From assembly GCF_021130785.1 (NCBI RefSeq), contig NC_060210.1, forward strand, positions 188,860,501 through 188,924,500: a stretch of 64,000 bases of DNA, written 5' to 3'. The notes under the pieces are model-generated. The model was not told the origin of the DNA. It saw only the letters and a program-made list of their open reading frames with translations, and did no database searches. Positions 22,556 to 34,950 of the stretch are shown here, piece by piece; position 1 is the first letter of the stretch, and every line of letters starts with the position of its first letter. A program made the translations under genes and the position numbers. This DNA comes from Homalodisca vitripennis (taxonomy: Eukaryota; Arthropoda; Insecta; Hemiptera; Cicadellidae).

Positions 22556-25500
22556 GGACGGACAAATTGCTTATGTCTATTGAGTACTGAACGATGATAG
22601 CTGCTAGACAACAAAAGTGACGTTTGTCTGTAGCACTGTGTTTATTTGCGATGAGAACCAAGAGTTTACAAACACCAAGAGATGTTTACAAGCACACGGC
22701 GCGGAGCGTGGCGGTAAGCTGGGGAGCCACATGTTTACATTGCTCGCGAGTGCCAAAGCCTGCTATTGTTTCCGCTCATTCATAAAGACAGACCTGACTT
22801 ACTCTCCCCCACTTCCGGCTTAGCTGGGGCATTATGGGAACACAATAACGCTCAGCTGAGCATCAGCCTCAGATCCCGAGCTTCAGTGACGTTCGTGATT
22901 AAATTTCAGGAAGTGACGATTCGGACCATCTGGAGAAATTCAAGGCTGCAGTATAATAAGTGTCCAACACCCGATAGATTGATATTCGAGATTATCGAAT
23001 CATCGATATTCATGAGAAAAGAATCCTTCATATGACCATTTAAACCAAATTAAGTTGTATCTAACTGAATTATGTTTAGACTATTAAGATTATATTATAG
23101 TGCAGCTATATTTTTCATAGAATTTATTACGCATTTTAGATTATAGAAAATAACGCAGTTTTATTTATACTAAGTATGAGCAACGTAGTACTTATAATTA
23201 TTACTGTTCAGAGTAAACATGTCTGACAGCATTTAAATCGTTCTAATCCATAGCCGATTTGATCATTCGAGTGTTGGACGCTTATCATACTGTAGCCAAA
23301 TCCGATACGTAGGAAAGGTCTAGTTTTCCGTCTGAAAGTTTTAAAACCTAAATTTGTCAAATATAAAATTTCGATTACTCAAACTAAACAAATCTTATAA
23401 CTCCTAAAAGTCCTAACTTATGAAACTATAAAATGTATTAATGTAGTAATGAACGGATTGTTTTTATCAGACACGTAATAAGAATATCTATATTTAAAGT
23501 GTAGGCTCCTGATCGTCTCCTTAATCAAGAATAGTTAACTACCGACTTCCTATACACCACGAAATATATAAAAGTTTCAATTTACTAAGACTTATAATTA
23601 ATAAGTATACAAAACTTTTTAATTTAATAAAGTTTTAACAAACATTAAAACATATTTCTTTGTTATACTAAACAAGAATTCTTGTTGAATATAGGAACCA
23701 CAATTCTTATTTAAAAATGTGTGTACCACAATCTGCTAGGTTTTATATTGTGGATGATTAGATCTCCAGTACAACCTAAAAGTATTTTTCCACTGTAGGG
23801 CTTCATAAAACGACCGGATAGATAACTATACCCCCAACTGGTAAACAATGAATGGCTATTGCTACAGTTTGAGGTAGTATGATAGGGAAGTTGGAATTGT
23901 TGAGCTCAAAGAACCACTAAACAATCAAGGAACTTCATCCGCACTGCCAGCCATGCTTAAAAAAAGACTTCCCACCAGCAACTCTAGATTTCCTTTCTAT
24001 GCCATTACGCCCTCTGCGTCTATTCAAAAGACTGCCTTACCAAAATAAGGATTATGCCTTCTCAACAGTATTGTGCCTCCCATATCACAGGTCAAATGGA
24101 TGTTTCGAAATATCTGATAATAAAGCAAGACCCCGATCATACTCGATTACCAAACCACGAGGTTCAACCCGCCTAAAGCAGGGATATTGGACAGAGTGAA
24201 ATCATAGAGTTTCTTCCAAGGATCATTGCTGATATCTGGATTGTATCTAAACTTCTTGAGAGTTACTAGAGTAAACGGGTTAAGAAAGGCTATTTCTTTC
24301 AATGTTCAAAGTAGAACTCAAGTATGATTGGTGTTTAAGTAGACATTTTCGATGTCACGCCTTATGCAGGCCTCAAATTTACGAAATCTATGCCGAGATG
24401 TTGAATAGAAGTGGAGGAAGTATTTCTCTCAACTGCCCTTTCTGTCATACGAGATGCTTAGTTATATCCAACTGTCCTGTTTATCTCTTATGTTTGTAGC
24501 GTTCTTAGAGGTTACAATCCTTAAAAACAGGTACAGAAGAACCTGATAGAGATAAACAAAGTTAATATTACTAACCTCATGTAAGGCCAGGAGGGTTCAC
24601 TTCTGGCTGGTTTATACCTTTCAGTTGAACCTACACTGGGTACCAGCAAAAAACGAAATGTCACTGAAATCTGGGCAACCTTAAAGATGTCCAAGAGCGC
24701 ACATCACTAACCGCAAATGTCGAGATATTGGGCTGTAAGGGTAGATCGATAGGTCTAGTATAGGGTTGGTGGGGCTCCCTAAAGTGTTCAGGGCTGTTGC
24801 TAGCCTAGACATAAGGGCGTGCCACCCTGCCCGCTTTGATTGGAGAGGCTGGTTCAGAGCTGGCTTCCCCATGCTATGATTCTCGCTCTCAGTAAAAGAC
24901 AAACCATTGTATAGGCCCTGTTTGAGGCTGGTATCTAAGACTTCAAGCGGAGCCGGAGACTCTAACTTTTCAAGTTTTGAAAGTTACTTAAAGATGCTCA
25001 CCATTCAAAAAATGGTTCCGCGACACCTCTGTTGGAATTTCTTTTATTTACAGGATTAGAGTAGCATGGTTTGAAATTCATCTCAATTACGATCGCTCAT
25101 TACATGAATATTTGGGATTTTGCCAGTGATAGTTGAATTTGCTTGATTAAATTTTTTATATTACTAAGTAAAAGATAAGGACACTTGATATTACGAGGGG
25201 GTACCCAAAAAAAACCGTAAATTTAATACGTAAGGAAAATAACAAAACGTTTTAGATAATAAATCCGAGGTAGATAATCCTAAATAATTGTAGAATGTAA
25301 TCTAGAATGTTTCCTACAATTAATAATGGCAATAATATAAATTTATGAAAGTTATCTTTAAGTTAAATTCCGGCACATTTTTTTTGTAATATCAAATAAG
25401 GGAACAAATGTGTTACTTTTTAGGCGTTAGAGATTTCAAATTCTCCATTAATTTGTTTGTTATTTCTAATTGAGGATAGTGAAAGTAGTGTTAAACTCAA

Positions 25501-25814
25501 TAAGAACATATTATATTCTTTGATAAATATTTCGTGTCTAAACTTAGTAACCTGCAGCTCGCGTGACACAGACTTTGTGTTCATGTTCACGGATGGTAGG
25601 GCCAATATTGAAACTTTTCCAATCTGAGACTTGCTCTGATTTTTATCCTGCGCTTCTTCATCATAATATGAATATAATACATTTGCTTGGATTATATTCA
25701 TAATCGAACTCAATGTAAAATCTTATTCTTAGAATATCATTGTACTTTATAGACTGCCAATACATTTGAATTTTATTTTTCTTAGGTACATTAAAACTAA
25801 ATGAACATGTGATT
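22556..25814. other. Unassigned stretch, no gene recognised
   Basis: Two GC-richer patches (22680-22900 and 24680-24960) carry open frames of 66-89 codons with no recognisable domain or paired splice sites. An imperfect palindrome 'cgctcagctgagcat' lies near 22849. The rest is AT-rich. Confidence 0.35.
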
Positions 25815-26412
25815 GTTTAATTTAGCTCCAGTTCACTTTCCTCTTACGTGAAGCATCTGAAATCTGATGCTGTTGCAATTGTGCACCAGATGAGACAATG
25901 AGAATACCTCTTCACCTAGATGTGAGTACTCTTTGTGGTCTGGGTGTCTCTGATGTCGAAACGATGCAGGAAGGGGGGGAGGTTAGGTATGAGTGTTTTC
26001 GTTCTTCGTCACCGACAATTTTTGGATCCCTTCAGACAAACATGACTCCAGGTTTCAGGAGTCAAGTCTGCAACAGCATCAGATTTCAGAACTGCTTTAT
26101 TTGTAGAAGACTGTTGCTCCTCAGTGCTTTGGGATCCTGTCAGTCAACATCGTAATGCATTCAATTGTGCACCTGATGAGACAACAAGAATGCCTCTTCA
26201 TCTAAATTGCGCTACTTTTTGTAGTCTGGTAGTCTCCGATGTCGAAACAATGCGGAGAGGGGGGGGGGGTTCGTTTTGAGCGTCTTCGGCCTTCGTCACC
26301 GACTATTTGTGTTCCTTCAGACGAACATGACTCCAGATTTCAGGAGTCTGCTTCAACATCAGATTTCATATGTTTCACTTAAGAGGAAGGAAAACTGGAG
26401 CTAAATTCAACA
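25815..26412. mobile_element. Double-module MITE, 'AGCTCCAGTT' family
   Basis: Inverted ends 'gtttaatttagctccagtt' (25816) and 'aactggagctaaattcaac' (ending 26411) enclose two head-to-tail copies of the family module, about 25870-26100 and 26130-26370. Each contains 'tgcacc.gatgagaca', 'tgatgtcgaaac', a G-run and 'aacatgactcca'. The open frame at 25898-26155 spans the first module and is not a gene. Confidence 0.75.
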
Positions 26413-28397
26413 TCCACATAGAATTCTCACCATAGCTGCTCGAGTCAATTTATATACGAGGTTCCTATTAGTCATTCTATAAATTTAAACACATATACGT
26501 GCATGCATATTAGTGTTCCCAGTTTCAAATATTTGGTTACATGCAGTTCATTGTACGAGCCAGAGTAACATTGGGTAATGAGTGAGCTACACAACAATAA
26601 CGGTGGAGGATTTAATACTCGCAGTTTCATAATAAAACTCATTTCCGCTATATTTAGTTTGCTTTTAGTGTTGTTTATCATTTTAATTGAAGCACCTTTT
26701 TATTAAAACGCCTTTATTAGTTGGCTCCCTTGTCTGTCTGTTAATATAGATTTTATAATAGTTTTGAAATCAACTTTGCGAATACATAGTTTCTTGAAAT
26801 GTATTACATACAGTAGCTAAAGGCTGCAAAATAAAAAATGTTTACAATTATATTATAGATAACAATGATGGAAACGTATACCTTGAAGTCTAGGTTGACT
26901 GTAGGAGTCGCGTCGTCGTTCGGATATTTGTACAAAATCAAAATTCTGTATTTTGCAAACAAGGGGTTTTTTTTTTAAGGGAGTACGCTTTATGTCATTT
27001 CCTAATGCATAAAATTATACGTACAGTGTAACAATATAAACAAGCCATTTTGTGTTCTGTTTAAAAAATTTTTACTCTAGACGAAATCTGTTGTAACAGT
27101 AACACCCAAAAATTACGTTACTTAAAGTTTTCTTAAATATGTATGCATTACTTTATTAAAAATGTATTAGCTGGTAACTATTATTGTCAAAATCTGAAAC
27201 TATTACAATATTGAACAGTTTTCTGGAGATATCAAATTTATGCTTAACACTGTAATTAAATATTGTCTGTAATTAAACGTCTTTTTTAAGCTATATGCAA
27301 ATATAACAAAAAAACGGAATTGCTGTCATCTTGATAATTTCTATAACCTAGCTAGTAAAGTCGCCAAAGGAATTTATAAGGAGTATTTTCAAACCAAATT
27401 TGAGTTAATCCTTAAGAAATTACAGTGGCTAGCGGTCTCATGAACCACTTGGTTTTACAGTGGTTATAGTAATTTTGCATGAGTATCCATGGTTGACAGA
27501 TTCAAAACGTAAATACAATTTTGACTGGTTCCATTTTAGGTTTTGCTGTAGGAATAAATATGTACATATAAGACTCAAGAACATAATTTGTTCAAAAAGT
27601 GTCACCTTCCGTTTGTTTGGAATAATTTGCACTGGCCAAGAAAATAAACATATTTTTGGAATTTAACTTACATTTAAAAGCGTTTATTTGCGGTACACGA
27701 TGTTTCTGGTGCTGTAAGTAATATTGATTTTAACCCCGATCAAGAAAATAAGTACTTAATAAGATGCGAAATAAGATACGTAGACGCTTTAAGAAGCTTA
27801 AAAAGTAGTCAAAATAAATCTACTTCCATCGCTTGTATTCTGCGTCTGATACAAGGGGAAGAGTGTGCCTTTCCTTTGATTTTCCTGTAACTATAGTATA
27901 AGGGAGACAACCAGTTTAGATAACCTTATGAGCAATAACATTGGCGGCTTTGATCATCAAGGTGGGTTTAGAACACGGTTAAAATATTATTTTCAATATA
28001 TTAGATGGTTTATTCGTCAATGCAATCTAAAATAAAAAGTAGATAGTAACTTTGTCTTTACAATCTGCATAACACTACTGATCAAGCACCGTATAATTAT
28101 TTAATATTTTTTCAAATTCAATGTTTAAAGCAAATTTTCTGCCACTTTGATAAACCTCAGCTAAATGGTGTCAACAGCTGTTTAGGGTCAGTTAACTTTG
28201 GATTAATTGTAGTAAATTATGTAATTACTTTCCAGAATTTTTAAAATGTTCTGAGAAACTCTTCCAATGTTTCTCAACTTAGTCCTTCCATGGACTTCTA
28301 CAAATATTTCAAAACCAAAATCAGCCGAATCGGTCCAGCCATTACCGAGTTTTAAATAAATTATAGAAACTCAATCTACAGTTCCTAAATTAAATTT
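26413..28397. other. AT-rich non-coding stretch
   Basis: No supported gene. The segment at about 28300-28360 ('aaaatcagccgaatcggtcc' then 'agccattaccgagtttta') resembles the 3' tail commonly seen in insect RTE-type LINE repeats; this is recollection only. Confidence 0.35.
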
Positions 28398-28868
28398 AAA
28401 TGAACTATGATATCTCAATGAACAGTTTCTTTAGTTAGTTTTACATGAATAAAGGTATATACATATCAACATTTTGTCAGTTAGTTCTAAATGAACGATG
28501 GTATCTCAATGAACAGTCTTTAGTTAGTTTTACATGAATAACGGTATATACATATCAACAGTTTGTCAGTTAGTTCTAAATGAACGATGGTATCTCAATG
28601 AACAGTCTTTAGTTAGTTTTACATGAATAACGGTATATACATATCAACAGTTTGTCAGTTAGTTCTAAATGAACGATGGTATCTCAATGAACAGTCTTTA
28701 GTTAGTTTTACATGAATAACGGTATATACATATCAACAGTTTGTCAGTTAGTTCTAAATGAACGATGGTATCTCAATGAACAGTTTTTTTTAGTTAGTGT
28801 TACATGAATAACGGTATATACATATCAACAGTTTGTCAGTTAGTTCTAAATGAACGATGGTATCTCAA
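28398..28868. repeat. 89-bp tandem repeat, about 5.3 copies
   Basis: The unit runs 'aaatgaacgatggtatctca', 'atgaacagtctttagttagt', 'tttacatgaataacggtata', 'tacatatcaacagtttgtca', 'gttagttct'. Successive copies of 'agttagttttacatg' at 28433, 28522, 28611 and 28700 give an exact 89-bp period. Internal copies are nearly identical and the outer ones more diverged, consistent with recent amplification in the centre. Confidence 0.95.
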
Positions 28869-29932
28869 AGCTGTGTTCGAAAGCACTGCAAGCAAAGCAA
28901 AAGTTACGGCGTATTTAAATTTGCACACAAGTTAAACACCGAGTAAAGGATTCTAAACTTATGCAGGTGCTTAGGAGCTTGCGGTATCTTTGTTTTTCTA
29001 AAAGTTTTAATGAACCAAAACACTTGGGTAACCCAACCCTGACTGATACGCTTGGCTGAATCTGTAGCCAGTTCATGCCTTACACCAGTGATCTTGTAGT
29101 CCAGCTACCTATATAATGGACGTTGATGGTGGATTGAGGCTAAGATTTTAAATAGAACTTTCAGTGCCACGTGACCTTAGTAAGACCTGAGATGTGCTAA
29201 AGAGACAATTTGACACTGGAAGCTAGAATAACGAAATATCCATGGTCAGGATTCTACATGAAATTTCAAGACTCTCGATTATCAATGGTCGATGGGGATT
29301 GCTAAGAAACAATTGATCTTAGCTTGTATTAAGGCTACACATCATTCAACCATTACATTCATTTAATACATTCATCCAATACGTTCATTAATAACATCTA
29401 TCCATTATATTGCGTCATTACATGGATGCACTAAATTCATGCTTCAGTCATTCTTTTTATTAAAAAAAGAACTTGATGTTTTTACATTTCAAAATTGATA
29501 ATTGACAAAACATTTATTTTTGGGATCTTGTGGTGTTATGACGTATCAAGAGTGGTTCCACTGCGAAAATAACGTCACAGGTCAATACGTTATGGGATAA
29601 AGTCACTTGTATGCAGTATCTTCTTTCGGATTTCGCTCCAGTTTTGAGTTTAACTTAAGATACTGAAAATTAGAACCCCTAACAAAGCTACTTCGTCTTT
29701 TACTTATACATTTTACCTGTCTTACTTGGCACTCGCCATTTAGATATTTCATCTGCAAAGGTTTAGGAGAACTGGAAATTTCTGTCCAAACCATGAAACT
29801 TAACTTCAGTTAAGTCACTTTACTCACTTAAGAGTTAAAAAAGACCTCCTCATAAGAAACTCTTTGTGTACAGACAGGTACATTCTCATTGAAAAATATT
29901 GTCTAGCATCTGTTCGCCGGTTCGTTTAAATA
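28869..29932. other. Non-coding stretch
   Basis: No gene is recognised. Loosely repeated 'cattacattcatttaatacattcatccaatac' sequence at 29350-29420 suggests a decayed simple repeat. An open frame at 29603-29794 is unsupported. Confidence 0.4.
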
Positions 29933-29934
29933 TA

Positions 29935-30381
29935 CAGGGTGTATATTATGTCTGGAAACACCCAAATATATCCTTTAATAATTTAAATATAAATTTGAAA
30001 CCTCTTACAGTCGTGATAGAGATTGGGCATCTACTTTTTTTGGAACAATGTTTTGTTATGTCACACCAACGGGGGACGTCCTGCCGAGGGTATCGTGAAT
30101 ATTCTTAATGGAAGCCTATACCTTGTGATACATAATTTTAAAGGTAATAGCTTACTGAATTGAATGCCACAAACCGCATCTCAAGGGAATTATTTCTATC
30201 AGAAAATAGAGAATTTTTAGTATTGAAAATTTACTGATGTTCAACAATGTAATTTTAACATGGTTCTTGCCACAAAATGTGTTACACTAATTTTTTAGCA
30301 TTTTTTAAAATGTTCAATTAAATAAAACAAAAATTTCATTTTAAGCTGGTTCTATTAGCACAAATTTGCCCAGTTTTTATT
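29935..30381. repeat. Left terminal inverted repeat of the Tc1/mariner-like element
   Basis: It pairs with 31880-32328 over nearly its whole length. The open frame on the other arm (32104-32505) is an artefact of this repeat. Confidence 0.85.
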
Positions 30382-30421
30382 ACAGTACAATTATGGAAAT
30401 ACTTATGTTATTGATTTCTTA

Positions 30422-31569
30422 TTACAAATAAAAAATAATGTATGCTGTTAGAAAAAGTCTTACAACAAACGTTTTACCTGCATTTGGTGTCAAAGCAATT
30501 GTTCGAACTGTGTTTCCTTCTACGGTTTGACAATGAGCCAATCTTGTGTAAAATGATTCGACAGAGTTGCCTAACATTTCTTCAGTTATCAAAGCAATCT
30601 CCTCTATAATCCTGTTTCTTAGTCTTCCAAATTATGAGGCTTTCTTCTATAAACATTGGATTTTAAATGACCCCATAGGAAATAATCGATTGGTGACAAA
30701 TCCGGAGATCTTGGAGGCCATTCGATTTCTCCTCTTCGGCCAATCCATTTATGAGGAAACCTTAAATCCAAATACTCTCTTACCTGTCCTCCGATAATGG
30801 GGGTGGAGCACCATCCTGCTGAAACCATACATTATCAAAGTATTCTCCTGATGCAATTTGAATAGCTGGGATTATTTCATTTTGGAGCATAATGTAGTAA
30901 AGTTCGCGGCATTTAAATTTCCATTGATGAAAAAGGGTCCAACAATTTTGTTACCTAAAATTCCACACCATACGTTCGGTTTTTGTGGTTGCTGTGAATG
31001 GACTCAGTAATCCAATGTGGGTTTTCACTAGCCCAGTAACGGCAATTGTGCCTGTTTAACATTGCCATTTAGGAAAAAAGTTTGCCTCATCAGAAAATAG
31101 TATGTTGGTCAGAAAATCTCTATTGTCATCACATTTGCGCATCACAAGTTCACAAAACTCAACTCTTCTGTCGTAATCATCCTCACTTAACTGTTGGACT
31201 AAATGAACTTTTAAATGGTTTGTAATTATTAATTTTCAAAATCTTACTCACAGACATAGGGTGCATATCAATGTTGCTGCGCAGCTTTTCTGAGCGATGT
31301 ATGTGGGTCTTCAATAAATGTTTGCAAAACATCTAGTGCTTGTTCTTCATCTGTTGCAGATTGTATCCTACCCGACTTTGGCCGATTACGTACACTCCCT
31401 GTCATTTCAAAACGCTCAATAGTTTTTGATATTGTTGAAACACTTATGGGATTCCTTTTCTGGGAAAGTGTCATTAAACAAATTACAAACTTCCCGATAA
31501 GATCTTTGACGATCGCCATATCCTCGCATCATCAACAGAGTAAATTCGTTCTCTTTCAGACAATTCCAT
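30422..31569 (-). pseudogene. Tc1/mariner-like transposase, frameshifted
   Basis: Conceptual reading starts at MELSERER (31569), a usual N-terminus of this insect transposase group. A one-base insertion almost immediately shifts the frame. The helix-turn-helix region follows as 'SVSTISKTIERFEMTGSVRN' and 'KSGRIQSATDEEQALDVLQ' (about 31440-31300), ending 'SLRKAAQQH'. Then come, in shifted frames with stops, 'NCRYWASENPHWI' (about 31040), 'PNVWCGILGNKIVGPFFING' (about 30980-30920), 'RRGEIEWPPRSPDLSPIDYF' (about 30740-30680, holding the last catalytic Asp of SPIDYF) and a C-terminus near 30430. Expected length is about 340-380 residues. At least four lesions make it inactive. The block layout supports a DDxD-type Tc1/mariner transposase. 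Confidence 0.85.
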
Positions 31570-31879
31570 TAAAATGCCAAATAAAAACTGAACTACTGTA
31601 ATTAGATAACTTGTTGACAGCAATGCTTCAGAGACACTGATTAACTCGACAGGAATGATATGACCTTTGTCCATTTGTAATTCCCAAGCTTTAGACCTGT
31701 CTAGTGAAAGCTCCATGCTCAACAAAACTGAAACCTGTAGACCAGATGATTAATAACACAATAATGTTTCTCATAGGCTAGTGACCTTTGTCTCTTTAAA
31801 CCTTCCTGCTGACTGGAAAACACCAAGTACAGATTCATAAGTAATCAGAGAAAGTGACTCATAAGTTTTATTCATTGTA

Positions 31880-32328
31880 ATAAACACTGGTAAATTTGTA
31901 CTAATGAAACCAGCTTAAAAATAAATTGTTTATTTTATTTTAAATTGAACATTTAAAAAATGCTAAAAAATTAGTGTAACACATTTTTGTGGCAAGAACC
32001 ATGTTAAAATTACATTGTTGAACATCAGTAAATTTTCAATACTAAAAATGCTCTATTTTCTGATAGAATAATTCCCTTGAGATGCGGTTTTGTGGCATTC
32101 AATTCAGTAAGCTATTACCTTTAAAAAATTATGTATCACAAGGTATAGGCTTCCATTAAGAATATTCACGATACCCTCGGCAGGACGTCCCCCGTTGGTG
32201 TGACATAACAAAACATTTGTTCCAAAAAGTAGATGCCCAATCTCTATCACGATTGTAAGAGGTTTCAAATTTATATTTAAATTATTAAAGGATATATTTG
32301 GGTGTTTCCAGACATAATATACACCCTG
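31880..32328. repeat. Right terminal inverted repeat of the Tc1/mariner-like element
   Basis: Reverse complement of 29935-30381 with scattered differences. It is followed by TA at 32329. Confidence 0.85.
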
Positions 32329-32704
32329 TATGTACAAAACCAAGCATGTAGTAGAATTTGACAGAAAGAAAGAAAGTACTAGCATATAATAAATGCATAC
32401 AAAAGGAAATAAGAGAAAAAATGATAGTGTCATATTGTCAAAAAGCAGGCAAGCTATTATAAAGAAGCCATATTGATCATACTGTTCATCATATTTGTCG
32501 TTCATAGGTTAAGCTTCAGCCAACCAACATAACCTCAAAGTACTGTATAGACGTGTGTGCATTATTGGTAATTTCGGTGTAACATCTAGTGACTGGAGAT
32601 CACTCCATAGTAAGGACAAATTATTGATAGAATTTCTTAAGTGTAAACAATGTTTTGATGCAGTATAAACAAAAAATTTAGATATTATTTATTATTGTTT
32701 TATC

Positions 32705-32930
32705 TACCTTTTTGGCTGAGCATTAGCGGAGAGGTTAGAAATATTTCATTTATGCCTGGCAGTCTATCTGTTCGCACGATATATCGAAAAATAACTGATC
32801 TTGAACTTTTGTATGAGGCTTAATTTCTATATAGGAGACATCGAGTTCCAATATGGCCCATGACACTCCGTAATTAGGCTGAACATTAGCAAATATTTTT
32901 ACATTGGTCTTATTCGTAATCATTATAGCT
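32705..32930 (-). repeat. Interspersed repeat family 'CGCTAACGCTCAGC', copy 4
   Basis: Reversed relative to 10020-10290, with 'ggctgagcattagcgg', 'gtctatctgttcgcacgata', 'tgaggcttaatttctatata', 'atatggcccatgacactccg' and 'ggctgaacattagcaaa'. Two 'ggctga.cattagc' motifs at its two ends define about one unit. Confidence 0.65.
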
Positions 32931-33654
32931 ACGAGAAAAATAAAATAATAAACGAATTTTCAAACAGAGTAGAAACATGTGACGTAATAAAACATGTAAA
33001 TTATTGACTTGAATTTCGCATGCAACCCCAGAGAAGTCTTGTATACACGTGGTGTGGTGTATTCTTACCTTGTTATATATTTAAATAGAATATAATATAA
33101 AATAATAATTAATATAATTAAAATAATAGTTTAATAATTAATATTATATTAAAAAATAATATAATATAAATATAATACAATTTAAAAAATATAATATAAT
33201 TTCTTTAATTTAATATAATTTTAAAAATTAGTGATTCTTTGCTATAATGTATACGTAATGATTAATATTTCGTTGAATAATGTACTCAGAATATAATTCA
33301 ATTATGAACACTGTTGATAATCCTAGTCTAAATACTTAGATAAAGTATGTTTCATCCATAGTAATCAATTTATCGATATTTTAAATAAATTATATTTCTT
33401 ATTAATGAATAAATGAATTGAGAGAGAGGATTTACTCCATAATTTACCTTAATGAAATATAATTTTTATTATTAAACGAGACAAATTCACCTGGATTTAT
33501 TCAAGAGCAAGAAAAGGAGTGTTTGCACAAGGTAATGACGAAGAAGCGTTGAGAGGCAGAAATTGGCGCTTTATAAGCTGACAGCTTGATAATTACATTT
33601 TATGTGGCCAAGAGATTTCGCTTCCACGATTTTTAACAGTCCAGGTTTTAGCTA
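32931..33654. other. Very AT-rich stretch
   Basis: 33080-33240 is almost pure A/T built from 'aatataat' words. No gene is recognised. Confidence 0.6.
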
Positions 33655-33911
33655 TTTCAATAAATTTCGCTTTCTGCACGTATAATTTTTAAAGGAGAAG
33701 CCGATCCATTATCCTTAGTCTGCCCGTCCTTATGAGCCACTGGCCTGTGCAGGGATCTTATCAAACAGAACCAGGGGGAGAGACGATACAGTACAAGGTC
33801 GAAGGTACTGATAAAAAGTGCAACGGTCACAGACAGGATTTGAACCTGCGCTATCTCTAACTCAGGCCCAAAGTCCAACGTCTTAATGCAATGATTTGCT
33901 CACGATCCATA
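33655..33911 (-). repeat. SINE with tRNA-like head (copy 1)
   Basis: Read on the minus strand, the head near 33911 runs 'ggatcgtgagcaaatcattg', 'cattaagacgttggac', then a box-B sequence GGTTCAAATCC at 33846-33836 followed by 'tgtctgtgaccg'. That order resembles a tRNA gene with a long variable arm (Ser/Leu type), but the cloverleaf does not close well. The body (33790-33660) contains 'cttgtactgtatcg', 'tgataagatccctgcac' and 'ggacgggcagactaaggat' and recurs, without the head, at 51840-51985. A tRNA-derived SINE explains both. No protein is expected. Confidence 0.6.
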
Positions 33912-34748
33912 TTAAGAAGACCTCACGTTCAAAAGAACTCAAGTGTTGTTTTCGATTTGTCCGATTGTATTTATCACATCCGGGCGGAATCGTGGAGTAT
34001 GAAAATCAGCAGACCACGATTTAAAAACCGTCCGGTTTTTCTCCGGACAGGCAGAATCGTGAATCTTTGCAAAGGGGCATCGGAACTCACAACCGGTCTC
34101 TATATGCAGACGGTTTTATGCACTGTAAAACAGTTGTTGGGAAAAGGATTGCATTTTATAGAGAAAACTGGAACACATACGTTTTTCTGCATACGATTTA
34201 CATAAATCATTTGAGATGAACAAATTGAACGATATCTGTATTAGTACAAAGCACTCGGAAATAAATTTATATCACAACGTTAACACTAAGTGATTTTTAT
34301 TAGACAATAACCAAAATATTTCAATCCTAAGCAAATGTGCATGACTAATTTTGCTTATCTCAGGTAACACTTTATAGTAGTCTTATTTAAAGGCATATTT
34401 ATGGTAGATACGTCTTTTGGACTTTTTTTCATAGAGGTCAGGGAGCACCTATGTGTTGCGTAATAAACACGGTTGTTAAATTGCCACACCATTTACCCTG
34501 CAATTGGAAGAGGAAACGGAAAACTGTGACTCTGTAATTAAAAACCAAACAGCAGGTTGTTGTACTCCTGTTGGCTCTAAAACATGTAAAAACTAAATTT
34601 CTTTTGCTTATAAAAGGATTGTTATTATACAGCTTTTAAAATGAGAATAGATTATATATTTCTAATTATGAATAGAATATATTGTTCGTTTTATACTGGA
34701 TAGTTTAAAAAAGTTAAAAGAGTTAAAGAATATCTTATTTTATCAGAC

Positions 34749-34950
34749 GATGTTAGGACTTCTTAGCCCTCTCTACTACCGCTTAACATGAAGCCAACGC
34801 CTTGAAGGTGACTTCCCACCTGAGTAGGGCAGGCGAGCTGCTTGCAAGGACAGGATCACTGAACAGTCAACCATCCAAGCAGCAGCCACGCTCGACGTCG
34901 CTTGATTAGGTTATCTTGCGATAACCACCTTATCCATTACACTGCGCCAT
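34749..34950 (-). repeat. 5S rRNA-like SINE, copy 1
   Basis: Minus-strand reading starts 'atggcgcagtgtaatggata', then a hairpin GGTTATC-GCAA-GATAACC, then 'aatcaagcgacgtcgagcgt' and 'gctgcttggatggttgac'. These correspond in order to the internal control region of 5S rRNA genes ('aattaagcagcgtcg', 'gttagtacttggatggg.gacc'). SINEs with 5S-derived heads (SINE3 type) are known; kinship here rests on my recollection of 5S. The tail contains 'ggctaagaagtcctaaca'. A second copy lies at 62700-62907. Confidence 0.65.

Larger units (their letters stand above)
29935..32328 (-). mobile_element. Complete Tc1/mariner-like element with about 450-bp terminal inverted repeats
   Basis: A 2394-bp element begins 'cagggtgtatattatgtctg' and ends with its reverse complement, with TA dinucleotides at 29933-29934 and 32329-32330. 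The arms run about 29935-30381 and 31880-32328 and are highly alike, differing by scattered substitutions and one- or two-base indels (for example 'ttaaaggtaat' versus 'attacctttaaaa'). The interior encodes a broken transposase on the minus strand. Inverted repeats this long are unusual for classical mariner (about 30 bp), although long-armed Tc1-like elements are known. Both ends and the TA duplication are intact, so it inserted whole and decayed in place. Confidence 0.9.

Noticed and set aside
32104..32505. 133-codon minus-strand frame with hydrophobic start
   Set aside because: Most of it lies in the right inverted repeat of the Tc1/mariner-like element, and a matching reading occurs in the left repeat at 29899-30108.
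33836..33911. Possible tRNA gene (box B GGTTCAAATCC)
   Set aside because: The cloverleaf does not close properly and the sequence continues into a dispersed body, so a SINE head is more likely.
33891..34205. 104-codon plus-strand frame
   Set aside because: It overlaps the SINE head and a hairpin (gtccggtttttctccggac near 34030-34048); no domain.
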